Of a stretch of 57,413 nt of DNA, positions 33,254-42,383 are shown one piece after another. The first letter of the stretch is position 1. The number at the start of each line of letters is the position of its first letter. A model generated the notes under the pieces. It had not been told where the DNA came from. It worked only from the letters and a program-made list of their open reading frames with translations, and did no database searches. Origin of the DNA: UBA4644 sp964541085. GTDB lineage: Bacteria; Bacillota; Clostridia; Oscillospirales; Butyricicoccaceae. A program made the position numbers and the translations under genes. The stretch spans positions 1 to 57,413 of the forward strand of contig CAZIPA010000010.1 in assembly GCA_964541085.1 (NCBI GenBank). Direction: 5' to 3'.

Positions 33254-33357
33254 CCCCGCCGACGAGTGTCGGCGTTATGCCGCAGGGCGGCGCAGAACTG
33301 CGCCAACCGAGGCGGTTAAATGAAAAGGGGTCCCCGCAAAATCGAAGATTTTGTGGG
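33254..33357 (+). repeat. Hairpin-rich tandem unit, copy B
   Basis: Same layout as copy A, with stems altered on both arms: CGCCGAC-GAGT-GTCGGCG and GGCGCAG-AA-CTGCGCC. It ends in a complete hairpin, CCCCGCAAAATC/GATTTTGTGGGG, directly followed by AACAAGGAGG, the glycerate kinase ribosome site, so its last hairpin is in that gene's leader. Confidence 0.7.
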
Positions 33358-33376
33358 GAACAAGGAGGTCAACACA

Positions 33377-34516
33377 ATGCAAAAAATACTGGTGATTCCG
33401 GATTCTTTCAAGGGGACGCTGACAGCCCGGCAGGTCTGCCGGATTCTGGACAAGGCCATTTTGCGCCAGTTTCCCCATGCGGAGACCATCTGCATCCCGG
33501 CGGCGGACGGCGGAGAGGGCACGGCGGAAGCCTTTCTGTCCGTGCTGGGCGGCGTGACCGTAGCCGAGACGGTGCAGGGGCCTCACGGACAGACGGTTTC
33601 TGCGGTTTACGGTCTTCTGTCCGATGGCACAGCGGTGCTGGACATGGCCTCCTGCGCCGGACTGACCCTCACCGAAAATCATCTTGACCCGGAGAAAACC
33701 ACCACCTACGGCGTGGGACAGCTGATCCTCTCCGCCCTGGAGCACGGTGCGAAGCGCATTTTGCTGGGCCTGGGCGGCAGCGCCACCCACGATCTGGGCT
33801 GCGGCATGGCGGCAGCCTGCGGCGCGCGATTTTATGACGGGGAGGGACAGAGCTTTGTCCCCACTGGCGGGACGCTGCACCGGATTGCCTCCATCGATCT
33901 TTCTCACATGGATGCCCGACTGGAGACAACGCCCCTGACGGCCCTGTGTGACATTGACAATCCTCTGCTGGGGCCGGAGGGCGCGGCCCGGATGTTTGCC
34001 CCACAAAAGGGTGCGGATGAAGCTATGCTCCTGCGGCTGGAGGCGGGTTCCCGGCATCTTTCTCAGCTGTGGCTTGCCCAGACAGGACAGGATCTGCAAT
34101 CCATTTCCGGCGGCGGTGCGGCTGGCGGCATGGGTGCAGGGGTCTGTGCGTTTTTCCGGGGCAGTCTCCGTCCCGGCATGGATGCGCTGCTGGATGCGGC
34201 GGATTTCGAAACGCTGGCCCGGGATGCCGATCTGATCTTCACCGGAGAGGGCTGTCTGGACGGACAATCCCTCCACGGCAAGGCCGTCATTTCTCTGGCC
34301 CGCAGAGCCAGGGCGCTGGGTGTGCCGGTGGCGGCGCTGGTGGGCGGTGTGCGGGGAGACCCGGCCCCCCTGTATGAATGCGGCGTGACGGCCATTTTCC
34401 CCATCAATCCCCTGCCCCAGACGCTGGAGGAAAGTGCGCCCTTCGCCGCAGACTATCTGGCCCGCACCGCAGACAGTGTTCTGCGTCTGCTGGCGGCAAG
34501 GGAGGGAACGCTGTGA
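33377..34516 (+). CDS. glxK: Glycerate kinase (GlxK/GK2 type)
   Basis: 379 aa. Phosphorylates glycerate to 2- or 3-phosphoglycerate. N-terminal VIPDSFKGTLTARQVCRILD, then PAADGGEGTAEAF, GLGGSATHDLGCGMAAACGA, SGGGAAGGMGAG and TGEGCLDGQSLHGK are all family signatures. RBS CAAGGAGG 8 nt before the ATG; the upstream extension of the frame lies in repeat DNA and is rejected. It overlaps the GNAT gene by 4 bp. Together with serA nearby it could link glycerate to 3-phosphoglycerate and serine (inference). Confidence 0.94.
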   Translation: MQKILVIPDSFKGTLTARQVCRILDKAILRQFPHAETICIPAADGGEGTAEAFLSVLGGVTVAETVQGPHGQTVSAVYGLLSDGTAVLDMASCAGLTLTENHLDPEKTTTYGVGQLILSALEHGAKRILLGLGGSATHDLGCGMAAACGARFYDGEGQSFVPTGGTLHRIASIDLSHMDARLETTPLTALCDIDNPLLGPEGAARMFAPQKGADEAMLLRLEAGSRHLSQLWLAQTGQDLQSISGGGAAGGMGAGVCAFFRGSLRPGMDALLDAADFETLARDADLIFTGEGCLDGQSLHGKAVISLARRARALGVPVAALVGGVRGDPAPLYECGVTAIFPINPLPQTLEESAPFAADYLARTADSVLRLLAAREGTL

Positions 34517-35070
34517 TCCGGATGCCTGTGCTGGAAACGCCCCGGCTGCTGCTTTTGCCCTCGCATCCCCGCATGGCCCGGCAGGTGCTGGATTTTTACC
34601 GGCGCAACGGCCAGCGGCTTCAGCCGGTGGAGCCCCGGTATCCGGCGGATTTTTTCACCCTGACCTTTCAGCGAGCCCAGCTGCGGCAGGAACGGGCAGC
34701 CGCCCGCCGGGGAGAAGGGGTGCGCTACTGGATGTTCCTCCGGGACGAGCCCGGCAGGGTCTGGGGCAGCGTGGCGCTGAGCGGCATTTTCTACGGCTCC
34801 TTTCGCTCCTGCATGATCGCCTACAAAACCGACGGGGCGCTGCTGCGGCAGGGCTACGGTGCGGAGGCGGTGGAGGCCGTAGTGGATTTTGCCTTTCGGG
34901 GACTGCTGCTTCACCGGGTGGAGGCCCACATCATGCCCCGGAACACGGCTTCGCTGGCGCTGGCCCGCCATTGCGGCTTTCAGGAGGAGGGCCGCTCCCC
35001 CGCCTATCTTTCCATCAACGGCGTGTGGGAGGAGCATATTCATATGGTGCGGCTGAATCCTGATATGTAA
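34513..35070 (+). CDS. GNAT acetyltransferase (RimJ/RimL-like)
   Basis: 185 aa. TPRLLLLPSHPRMARQVLDF is the RimJ/RimL-type opening, YKTDGALLRQGYGAEAVEAV contains the acetyl-CoA pyrophosphate loop (here RQGYGAEA), and HIMPRNTASLALARHCGFQE the later beta-alpha signature. It probably acetylates an amino group, perhaps a ribosomal protein or small molecule; the substrate is unknown. I start it at the GTG in GTGA (4-bp overlap with glxK, GGGAGGG upstream). An ATG three codons on is possible. Terminator follows. Confidence 0.85.
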   Translation: MIRMPVLETPRLLLLPSHPRMARQVLDFYRRNGQRLQPVEPRYPADFFTLTFQRAQLRQERAAARRGEGVRYWMFLRDEPGRVWGSVALSGIFYGSFRSCMIAYKTDGALLRQGYGAEAVEAVVDFAFRGLLLHRVEAHIMPRNTASLALARHCGFQEEGRSPAYLSINGVWEEHIHMVRLNPDM

Positions 35071-35090
35071 CGCTTTTCTGCAAATAAAAC

Positions 35091-35125
35091 TGCCTGACGG
35101 TGCATCCCGTCAGGCATTCGTTTTT
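35091..35125 (+). terminator. Terminator between convergent genes
   Basis: TGCCTGACGG-TGCAT-CCCGTCAGGCA followed by TTCGTTTTTC. It ends glxK-GNAT; the convergent VTT gene ends 10 bp further. Confidence 0.9.
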
Positions 35126-35133
35126 CTGTTTTC

Positions 35134-35727
35134 TTATAAAATGATCTGAAAAATACCCAGATAGGCCAGACTGTAGCAGGCCACGGAGGGCAGCTTCAGC
35201 AGCAGGATCAGCAGAAATCCGCTCCAACGCATCCGGGTCAGGCCCGCCACCAGACACAAGGCATCATCCGGGAAAAAGGGCAGCAGAATGGCCGCCGCAA
35301 ACAGCCGCTGAAACTTTCGCTGGTTTTCATCCAGCCAGCCCACATAGCGGTTCCAGGTCTTTTCCGGCATGAGCCGCCTGGCCAGCGGTCTGCCCCAGCG
35401 CCGGGCAATGGCAAAGTTCAGAGACGAGCCCAGCAGGGTTCCCACCATATTATACAGCAGTCCCAGCCAGGGCCCGAAGGCCGCCACGCCGCCGGACAGC
35501 AGCAGGCCGCCGGGAATGAAGGCCAGCAGAATCTGCATGATCTGCATCAGGATAAACACCAGTGGTGCCCACACGCCGCAGCTCCGGATAAAGGTCTGAA
35601 GCCGCTCCATATCCCGGAACAGGCCCGCCCGCCACGCCCGCAGGCACAGCACGCCCAGCAATATAAAAAACAGGATCGTCCCCACAGTCATAACCGGCCT
35701 GAGCCAGCGATACTTTTCCGGACGCAC
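35134..35727 (-). CDS. TVP38/TMEM64-family (VTT domain) membrane protein
   Basis: About 197 aa with 5-6 membrane helices. QILLAFIPGGLLLSGGVAAFGPWLGLLYNMVGTLLGSSLNFAIARRWGR is described in parts: a re-entrant-loop IPGGLL motif, then GxxxGxxLNFAIARRWGR, the signature of VTT/DedA-type proteins. Relatives may move lipids or use ion gradients; function here is unknown. Start: a GTG at 35727 (VRPEKYRWLRPV) with AAAGGAG 8 nt upstream is preferred to the longer frame. Confidence 0.85.
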   Translation of the reverse strand: MRPEKYRWLRPVMTVGTILFFILLGVLCLRAWRAGLFRDMERLQTFIRSCGVWAPLVFILMQIMQILLAFIPGGLLLSGGVAAFGPWLGLLYNMVGTLLGSSLNFAIARRWGRPLARRLMPEKTWNRYVGWLDENQRKFQRLFAAAILLPFFPDDALCLVAGLTRMRWSGFLLILLLKLPSVACYSLAYLGIFQIIL

Positions 35728-35883
35728 AAACAACGCTCCTTTCTGAATTGTCCGTTCTTCTGTCCTGATGATAGCATTTCCCCCGGCGGGCCGCAACCAT
35801 TCACCGACAAATTTCAAAAAAAATTAAGGGCTGTCCTGTCGCAGGAAAGCGGCTTTTTGGGTAGTGCATTTTCCGGCGGAGTG

Positions 35884-35892
35884 TGGTATAAT
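35884..35892 (+). promoter_or_regulatory. Extended -10 promoter of the DUF2156 gene
   Basis: TGG-TATAAT, an extended -10 with perfect hexamer but no good -35. TTTCCGGCGG followed by a similar GTGTGGTA-AATG block also occurs at 32935-32957, so the same promoter-like sequence appears twice. Confidence 0.5.
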
Positions 35893-35934
35893 GTATTCTA
35901 TATCATTATCCCATTTCACAAGCGAGGTTTCCCC

Positions 35935-36831
35935 ATGCTTTCACTTTCCCCTGTAACACTGCAAACGCTGCCCCTGCTGCGCCCCTGGTTTTCTCAGGCC
36001 AGCGGCCGCATCTGTGACGATACCCCCGGCGGCGTCTATCTCTGGCGCAATCTTTACCGCACGGAATATGCCGTGGAAAACGGCACCCTTTTTCTCCGTT
36101 CCCACGGCCCGGAGGCCCCGGAGGGCGCATTCTGGTGCTCTCCCATGGGCGGCGATCTGAAGCAGGCCATCGCTCTTCTGCGACAGCAGCAGACAGGGCC
36201 GCTGACCCTGGGCTTTGTCTCCGAGGAGGAGCTGGCGCTGCTGCGGGACATCTGCCCCACGCTGTCTGCCCGGGAGCTGCCGGATGCGGCGGACTATCTT
36301 TACAACGCCTCCGATCTGCAAACGCTGGCGGGACATTCCTACGCCGGTCAGCGAAATCATATCCGCCAGTTTATCCGGGCCAATCCCGACTGGCGCTTTG
36401 CCCCCATTACGGCGGAAACCATTCCGGCGGTGCGGGAGCTGGTGCTGCGCTATACGGCCCTGCGGCAGAAGGACAGTCTGACCTTTCTGGAGGACGAGCG
36501 CCGGGCGCTGGAGGTGCTGGATCATTATGCGGACTATGGCTTTATCGGCGGTGCGATTCTGACGGAGGCCGGGGCGGTTTCCATGGCGCTGGGCGAGGTG
36601 CGGGGCGACACCCTGTATGTCCACATGGAAAAGGCCGATCCCACCTGTCACGGGGCCTATCAGATGATCGTCCAGCAGTTTTCCCAATATGCCGCAGGCG
36701 ATGGCGTTCTGTACATCAACCGGGAGGACGATGCCGGGGATGCGGGTCTGCGCAAATCCAAGCTTTCCTACAAGCCCTGCCGTCTGCTGAAAAAGTATCT
36801 GGTGGAGCTTCCGGCGGCGGGACGGGACTGA
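35935..36831 (+). CDS. DUF2156 (LPG synthase C-terminal-like, GNAT fold) protein
   Basis: 298 aa, soluble. QRNHIRQFIRANPDWRFAPI and the C-terminal DGVLYINREDDAGDAGLRKSKLSYKP match the tandem-GNAT catalytic domain of lysylphosphatidylglycerol synthases and related DUF2156 proteins. It lacks the membrane domain of MprF, so it is not a full lipid aminoacyltransferase. Probably it transfers an acyl or aminoacyl group; the substrate is unknown. The ATG at 35935 has a weak AGCGAGG site. It stands before uppP, 55 bp away. Confidence 0.82.
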   Translation: MLSLSPVTLQTLPLLRPWFSQASGRICDDTPGGVYLWRNLYRTEYAVENGTLFLRSHGPEAPEGAFWCSPMGGDLKQAIALLRQQQTGPLTLGFVSEEELALLRDICPTLSARELPDAADYLYNASDLQTLAGHSYAGQRNHIRQFIRANPDWRFAPITAETIPAVRELVLRYTALRQKDSLTFLEDERRALEVLDHYADYGFIGGAILTEAGAVSMALGEVRGDTLYVHMEKADPTCHGAYQMIVQQFSQYAAGDGVLYINREDDAGDAGLRKSKLSYKPCRLLKKYLVELPAAGRD

Positions 36832-36886
36832 AGCCTGTTTTTCCGTCATACACTGAAACAAAAATCTTTACATGAGGTGACAAATC

Positions 36887-37705
36887 ATGCCGATCTGGGT
36901 TGCGATTTTACTGGGTATGGTGCAGGGTCTTGCGGAGTTTCTGCCCATTTCCTCCTCCGGACATCTGGCGCTGGTACAGGCGCTGCTGGATTTTGAACAA
37001 TACAATGTCAACGCCGTGGCCTTTGACCTGATGCTCCATCTGGGCACACTGGCAGCGGTGATCGTGGCCTTCTGGCCGGATGTGAAGCTGCTCGTCCGGG
37101 AGGGCTTTGGCTGGCTGTTTGACGGCTTCAAGGTGAAGGAAAAGCCCGGACGGCGGCTGGTGGTGCTCATTCTGCTGGCGACGCTGCCGCTGGTGCTGGG
37201 CGCAGTGCTGGAGGGCCTTGTGGAAGACGTCTTTGGCAGTCCCCTGTTCATCGGCATTGCCCTGTGCGTGACGGCGGTGCTGCTGTGGGTGGCGGCAGCC
37301 CACAGCGGCGGCAAAAAGACCGAGGCCGATGCCCGCTATTCCGACGGCCTCAAGGTGGGTCTGATGCAGCTTGTGGCCCTGTTTCCCGGCATTTCCCGCA
37401 GCGGCAGCACCATCTGCGGCGGCCTGTTCTGCGGCTTTCAGAAGGATTTTGCCGTGCGCTTTGGCTTTTTGATGAGCATTCCCGCCGTCTGCGGCGCAGT
37501 GGTTTTCAAGCTGCCCGATCTGTTCCACGGCGGCTTTTCCGCCCAGCTGGCCCTGCCCTGCATCGTGGGCTTTGTGACCTCTGCCCTGTTTGGCTATCTG
37601 GCCATTTTTACCGTGCGGCTGCTGATGAAGAAAAACAGCTTCCGCTGGTTTTCCGTCTATTGTCTGTGTGCCGGTGTGCTGGCCATTGTGTGCAGCATTC
37701 TCTGA
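36887..37705 (+). CDS. uppP: Undecaprenyl-diphosphatase
   Basis: 272 aa, about eight membrane helices. Recycles the peptidoglycan lipid carrier by removing a phosphate from undecaprenyl diphosphate; overexpression is known to give bacitracin resistance in this family. Both signatures are intact: QGLAEFLPISSSGHL at 15-29 with the catalytic Glu, and PGISRSGST with the catalytic Arg. RBS TGAGGTGA. It lies 30 bp before spoIIIE. Confidence 0.96.
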   Translation: MPIWVAILLGMVQGLAEFLPISSSGHLALVQALLDFEQYNVNAVAFDLMLHLGTLAAVIVAFWPDVKLLVREGFGWLFDGFKVKEKPGRRLVVLILLATLPLVLGAVLEGLVEDVFGSPLFIGIALCVTAVLLWVAAAHSGGKKTEADARYSDGLKVGLMQLVALFPGISRSGSTICGGLFCGFQKDFAVRFGFLMSIPAVCGAVVFKLPDLFHGGFSAQLALPCIVGFVTSALFGYLAIFTVRLLMKKNSFRWFSVYCLCAGVLAIVCSIL

Positions 37706-37735
37706 GCCGGAACCCTGAAAGGAAGGTGATCTGCT

Positions 37736-40258
37736 TTGGCGCAAACCAAATCTGCCCCGAAAAAGGCTCCTGCCGGGAAAAAATCCGGAAGTACTTCCAA
37801 AAAGCCCTCGGCTGCCGCCCAGAAAAAGGCGATGGAGGCGCTGGCGGTGCGCCGCTGCTGGCTGGCGGCAGTTCTGCTGTTTCTGTCCTTTGTGGGCTTT
37901 TTGTCCATGTTTTCTGTCAAGGGGATTTTCATCACCGGCTATCAGTATGTCTTTCGCTGGCTGCTGGGCTACGGTGAGGTAGCTCTGCCCGTGTGTCTGC
38001 TGGTGTGCGGCGTTCTGCTGCTGCTGAAGCGGCGGAAACGGGTGCGGCTGCAGGCCCTCTGCTGGTGTCTGTGTCCCCTGCTGTTCGGTGCCGTGCGCCA
38101 TATGGTAGCCGTGCCCGAAAGCGGCAGCTGGGCAACGCTGGGCAAGGAGGGCATTGCCCTCACCTCCGGCGGTATGCTGTCCGGCGGACTGGCAGAGCTG
38201 CTGCGCTCCCTGCTGTCCACGGTGGGCGCGGCCATTTTGCTGTGCGCCCTGCTGGTGGTGTGCTTTCTGGCGGCCTGTCATCTGACCCCCTCCCGCATTG
38301 TCGCCCTCTTCCGTGGACTGAAGCCGCTGCCCGAGCCGGAGCCCGAGCCTGCACCGACCCCCGCACCCCGGCGGGAGACTTCCTCCCGTACCCTGCGTCC
38401 CGTGACCCCCTCCGGCATTGATGTGGCGCTGGATGATTCGCCGGTGTGTGCGCCGGTTTCTTCGGAAAAAGCCCCTGCCGGGGACAAGTCCCCGGAGCCC
38501 CGCCGGAATCCCTTCCATCGGGAAAAGAAGCCCGCGTCTGCCTCACCTGCGGAGACGGAGGCCCGGAAGGATGCCGCAGCGGAGGAAATCTTCCGCGCCA
38601 TTGATTCGGATACATCTGCCCCTGCCCCTGCCCCTGCCCCTGCTCCCGCGCCCGCGCCCGCTGCGCCGGAAGTGCCGGAGGAAGTCCCGGCTGCGCCGGA
38701 AACACCGGAAGCCGAGCCGCCGGAGGCCGAGCTTTCCGTGGAGGAACAGCTCCAGCAGGCACTGGACAGCGGTGCCCAGCAGCCCATTTATCTCTATCCG
38801 CCCCTGCGTCTGCTGAAGCCCGGCGCAGGCAAGCCCGCCGGCAGTCAGGAGGCCATCCGCCGCTGTGCGGAACGGCTCATTGACACGCTGGAGAGCTTCG
38901 GCGTTTCCGCCTCGGTCATTGATACCACCGAGGGCCCTGCCGTCACCCGGTATGAGCTGAGCCTCCAGCGGGGCATCAAGTTCAGCAAGGTGGTCAATCT
39001 GGCGGACGATATCGCTCTGGCGCTGGGCGCTTCCGGTGTGCGTATTTCCACCATCCCCGACAAAAATGCCGTGGGCATTGAAGTTCCCAACGAGCAGCAG
39101 GAGCTGGTGACGGCCCGGGATATCATCGGCTCCTCTGCCTTCCAGACCAGCAAGAGCAAGCTTTCCTTCGCCGTGGGCAAGGATATCACCGGCCAGCCTG
39201 TGGTGGGCAACATCGCAAAAATGCCCCATATGCTCATCGCCGGTACCACCGGCTCCGGTAAATCCGTCTGCATCAACAGTATTCTCATCAGTCTGCTGTA
39301 CAAGGCCACGCCGGAAGAGGTTCGCCTGATTATGGTAGACCCCAAAATGATCGAGCTGGGCGTGTACAACGGCATTCCCCATCTGCTGATTCCCGTGGTC
39401 ACCGACCCGAAAAAGGCCGCCGGTGCCCTGAACTGGGCCGTGACGGAAATGATGCGCCGGTACAAGCTCTTTTCCCAGATCGGCACCCGGGATCTGAAGG
39501 GCTACAATCAGGAAATGGAACGGATCATCTCCGAGGGCGGCGAGGGTGAAACCCTGCCCCAGGTGGTCATTGTCATTGACGAGCTTTCCGACCTGATGGC
39601 CGTGGCCCGCTCGGAGGTGGAGGATGCCATCATCCGTCTGGCTCAGATGGCCCGTGCCGCCGGTATGCATCTCATCATCGCCACCCAGCGTCCCTCTGCC
39701 GATGTGATTACCGGTCTGATGAAAACCAACATTCCCTCCCGGATCGCCTTTGCCGTGGCCTCCGGCGTGGATTCCCGCATTATTCTGGACCAGCAGGGCG
39801 CGGAAAAGCTGCTGGGCAAGGGCGATATGCTCTATTTCCCTCTGGGTCTGCAAAAGCCCCAGCGGGTGCAGGGCTGCTTTGTCACCGACAGCGAGGTGGA
39901 AGAGGTGGTGGCCTTTGTCAAGCAGTGCGGCACGGTGGAATACGACCAGCAGATTCTCGAGCACATCGAGCGTCAGGCCCAGCAGGCCGAGGCTGCTGCC
40001 AATGGCGGCGGCGGTCTGGATGAGGCCGGCGAGGATGAAAAATTCGATGAGGCCGTGGAGATCGTGCTGGAAAGCGGACAGGCCTCTGTCTCCATGCTCC
40101 AGCGGCGGCTCAAGCTGGGTTATTCCCGGGCGGCCCGTCTGGTGGACGAAATGGAGGATCGGGGCATCGTTGGCCCCTTTGAGGGCAGCAAGCCCCGCCC
40201 GGTGCTCATCACCAAACAGGAATGGCAGGAGCGCATGATCCGCAAGCGCGAATGCTGA
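37736..40258 (+). CDS. spoIIIE: DNA translocase FtsK/SpoIIIE
   Basis: 840 aa. Four N-terminal membrane helices (about 40-190), a variable linker rich in Pro, Ala and Glu (about 200-340, including an AP-dipeptide run), then the motor: alpha domain, beta domain with Walker A GTTGSGKS (about 503-510) and Walker B VVIVIDELSDLM, and a C-terminal gamma winged helix (VSMLQRRLKLGYSRAARLVDE) that reads chromosome polarity. It pumps DNA through the division or sporulation septum. I use the TTG at 37736 with AAGGAAGG upstream. Confidence 0.96.
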   Translation: MAQTKSAPKKAPAGKKSGSTSKKPSAAAQKKAMEALAVRRCWLAAVLLFLSFVGFLSMFSVKGIFITGYQYVFRWLLGYGEVALPVCLLVCGVLLLLKRRKRVRLQALCWCLCPLLFGAVRHMVAVPESGSWATLGKEGIALTSGGMLSGGLAELLRSLLSTVGAAILLCALLVVCFLAACHLTPSRIVALFRGLKPLPEPEPEPAPTPAPRRETSSRTLRPVTPSGIDVALDDSPVCAPVSSEKAPAGDKSPEPRRNPFHREKKPASASPAETEARKDAAAEEIFRAIDSDTSAPAPAPAPAPAPAPAAPEVPEEVPAAPETPEAEPPEAELSVEEQLQQALDSGAQQPIYLYPPLRLLKPGAGKPAGSQEAIRRCAERLIDTLESFGVSASVIDTTEGPAVTRYELSLQRGIKFSKVVNLADDIALALGASGVRISTIPDKNAVGIEVPNEQQELVTARDIIGSSAFQTSKSKLSFAVGKDITGQPVVGNIAKMPHMLIAGTTGSGKSVCINSILISLLYKATPEEVRLIMVDPKMIELGVYNGIPHLLIPVVTDPKKAAGALNWAVTEMMRRYKLFSQIGTRDLKGYNQEMERIISEGGEGETLPQVVIVIDELSDLMAVARSEVEDAIIRLAQMARAAGMHLIIATQRPSADVITGLMKTNIPSRIAFAVASGVDSRIILDQQGAEKLLGKGDMLYFPLGLQKPQRVQGCFVTDSEVEEVVAFVKQCGTVEYDQQILEHIERQAQQAEAAANGGGGLDEAGEDEKFDEAVEIVLESGQASVSMLQRRLKLGYSRAARLVDEMEDRGIVGPFEGSKPRPVLITKQEWQERMIRKREC

Positions 40259-40285
40259 GCCAATAGAACAGATCGGAGGCGCTTC

Positions 40286-42259
40286 ATGCATTCCAGAGAG
40301 GAATTTCTTCCCGTCAGTCGGGAGGATATGCTGGCCAGAGGCTGGTACTATTATGATTTTCTGCTGATTACCGGGGATGCCTATGTGGATCATCCCTCCT
40401 TCGGCACGGCGGTGATTTCCCGGGTGCTGGAAAAGGAGGGCTTTCGGGTGGCGATTCTGTCCCAGCCCGACTGGCACACCACGGCGGATTTTCTGGCTAT
40501 GGGCAAGCCCCGGCTGGGCATTCTCATCAATTCCGGCAACATTGACTCCATGGTGGCCCATTATTCCGTGGCCAAACGGCGGCGGCAGAAGGATGCCTAC
40601 ACTCCCGGCGGCATCATCGGAAAGCGTCCTGACCGGGCGGTGATCGTCTATGCCAACCGGGCAAGAGAGGCCTTTCCCCATGTGCCCATTATCATCGGCG
40701 GCATTGAAGCCTCTCTCCGGCGGTTTGCCCATTATGATTACTGGGATGATGCGGTGCGCCGTACCGTTCTGGAGGACAGCGGCGCGGATATTCTCTCCTA
40801 CGGCATGGGTGAGCGCTCCATGACGGCGCTGGCCCGGGGACTGAAGCAGGGAAAAAGCCTTTCCCAGCTCCACGATATCCGGGGCACCTGTTATCTGACC
40901 TCTGACCCTTCGGAATGCGCCTTTAAAAATGCCCTGACCCTGCCCTCCTTTGAACAGGTGCGGGAGGACAGGCGTGCCTATGCAAAGGCTGCCTTTATCC
41001 AGCAGAATGAAAATGATTTTGCCCGGGGCCGGGCGCTGCTCCAGCAGACGGGAAGCCGCTGGCTGGTACAGAATCCTCCGGCGCTGCCGCTGGAGGGCAA
41101 GGCGCTGGACGATGTGTTTACCCTGCCCTATGCCCGCTATTATCACCCGGATTATGAAAGTCAGGGCGGCGTTGCGGCCATTGAAGAGGTCCGCTTTTCC
41201 ATCATACACAACCGGGGCTGCTTTGGCTCCTGCAATTTCTGCGCGCTGGCGCTGCATCAGGGACGGTATGTTTCCGCCCGCAGTCAGCAGTCCATTCTGG
41301 CCGAGGCAAAGCAGATCATCGCCGACCCGGATTTCAAGGGCTATATTCACGATGTGGGCGGCCCCACCGCCAATTTTGACCATCCTGCCTGTGCAAAGCA
41401 AAAGGAGCACGGAGCCTGTCCCAACCGGCAGTGTCTCTTCCCCACCCCCTGCCCCAATCTGAACGCGGACGAAAGCTCTTATCTGAATACCCTGCGCAAG
41501 CTGCGGGCGCTGCCCGGGGTGAAAAAGGTCTTCATCCGCAGCGGCATCCGTTTTGACTATATGTTGCAGGACAAAGCCGGCGATTTCTTTGCAGAGCTGG
41601 TGCGGTATCATGTAAGCGGCCAGCTGAAGGTTGCGCCGGAGCACATCAGTCCCCGGGTGCTGCATTATATGGGCAAGCCCTTTGCCGATGTGTACGATCA
41701 GTTTTGCAGGAAGTATTATGCCCTTTCGGAAAAATACGGCAAGGAGCAGTATCTGGTGCCCTATCTCATGTCCTCTCATCCGGGCTCCGGGCTGAAGGAG
41801 GCCATTGATCTGGCCTGCTATCTCCGGGAAAACCGGCTGAAGCCGGAACAGGTGCAGGATTTTTATCCCACGCCGGGCACCCTTTCCACCGCCATGTATT
41901 ATACCGGTCTGGATCCCCGGGATATGACACCGGTGTTTGTGGCCCGTTCGCCGGAGGACAAGGCCATGCAGCGGGCGCTGCTGCAAAGCGCCAATCCCCA
42001 GAACTTTGCCCTGGTGCGCAAGGCGCTGCATCTGGCCGGGCGGGAGGATCTCATCGGAACGGGCAAGCATTGTCTGGTGCCGCCGGAAAAGCCCTATCGT
42101 CCCCGTTCCCGGGAAGAGGGTCGTCCGGAGAAAAAGGCCGGACGGCCGGAGCACCGTCCCGCCGAGAAACAAAAATCCGCCCCGAAGGGCGGAAATCGGA
42201 AGGGCGCACCTGCGCCCGCAAAGTCCGGAAACAACCGGAAAGGGAAAAGTAAGAAGTGA
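40286..42259 (+). CDS. YgiQ family radical SAM protein
   Basis: 657 aa. The radical SAM [4Fe-4S] motif is CFGSCNFC (about residues 312-319), placed far into the chain behind an N-terminal DUF3362/UPF0313-type region (YVDHPSFGTAVISRVLEKEG). Further segments: DVGGPTANFDHPAC, CPNRQCLFPTPCPNLN with several Cys, and HPGSGLKEAIDLA. The C-terminal about 60 residues are Lys/Arg/Pro-rich and low-complexity. Substrate unknown. RBS GATCGGAGG. The stop codon lies inside a dispersed 28-bp repeat, so the extreme C-terminus may have been reshaped by it. Confidence 0.92.
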   Translation: MHSREEFLPVSREDMLARGWYYYDFLLITGDAYVDHPSFGTAVISRVLEKEGFRVAILSQPDWHTTADFLAMGKPRLGILINSGNIDSMVAHYSVAKRRRQKDAYTPGGIIGKRPDRAVIVYANRAREAFPHVPIIIGGIEASLRRFAHYDYWDDAVRRTVLEDSGADILSYGMGERSMTALARGLKQGKSLSQLHDIRGTCYLTSDPSECAFKNALTLPSFEQVREDRRAYAKAAFIQQNENDFARGRALLQQTGSRWLVQNPPALPLEGKALDDVFTLPYARYYHPDYESQGGVAAIEEVRFSIIHNRGCFGSCNFCALALHQGRYVSARSQQSILAEAKQIIADPDFKGYIHDVGGPTANFDHPACAKQKEHGACPNRQCLFPTPCPNLNADESSYLNTLRKLRALPGVKKVFIRSGIRFDYMLQDKAGDFFAELVRYHVSGQLKVAPEHISPRVLHYMGKPFADVYDQFCRKYYALSEKYGKEQYLVPYLMSSHPGSGLKEAIDLACYLRENRLKPEQVQDFYPTPGTLSTAMYYTGLDPRDMTPVFVARSPEDKAMQRALLQSANPQNFALVRKALHLAGREDLIGTGKHCLVPPEKPYRPRSREEGRPEKKAGRPEHRPAEKQKSAPKGGNRKGAPAPAKSGNNRKGKSKK

Positions 42260-42278
42260 TGCGCCTTGCGGCGTGAGG
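42251..42278 (+). repeat. 28-bp repeat at the end of the radical SAM gene
   Basis: 27 of 28 bases match the reverse complement of 33073-33100. It supplies the stop codon of the YgiQ-like gene (AAGAAGTGA). Confidence 0.7.
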
Positions 42279-42348
42279 GTGTACAGCGACCGGTTTACTC
42301 TGAGGGCAGCCCCGCGGCGACTGAGCGGGCGCTCTTCGGAAATTTTCG

Positions 42349-42377
42349 TTGACATTTCACAGCCTTCGCGTTATACT
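42349..42377 (+). promoter_or_regulatory. Strong promoter of the antitoxin RNA
   Basis: Perfect TTGACA, 17 bp, TATACT on the plus strand, the best promoter of the window after the grd promoter. No plus-strand gene follows it, only a short RNA with a terminator. Confidence 0.85.
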
Positions 42378-42383
42378 GAATGT

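Larger units (their letters stand above)
32671..33376. other. 706-bp non-coding stretch filled with structured repeats
   Basis: No credible gene. In order it holds the serC operon terminator, the second four-hairpin element (inverted relative to copy 1), another GC-rich hairpin with a T tail, a two-hairpin repeat, a 28-bp inverted repeat shared with 42251-42278, and two tandem copies (period 120 bp) of a further hairpin-rich unit ending just before the glycerate kinase ribosome site. Long plus-strand open frames here reflect composition, not coding. Confidence 0.75.

Noticed and set aside
33134..33357. CRISPR array
   Set aside because: Only two units, with period 120 bp, internal hairpins and no short constant repeats with unique spacers; no cas genes.
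38600..38670. Ala-Pro repeat in spoIIIE as a sign of assembly error
   Set aside because: Variable Pro/Ala-rich linkers between the membrane part and motor are normal for FtsK/SpoIIIE, and the frame is intact.
38543..42355. A 1,270-codon minus-strand open frame opposite spoIIIE and the radical SAM gene
   Set aside because: Both plus-strand genes are clear family members; the opposite frame is a composition effect.
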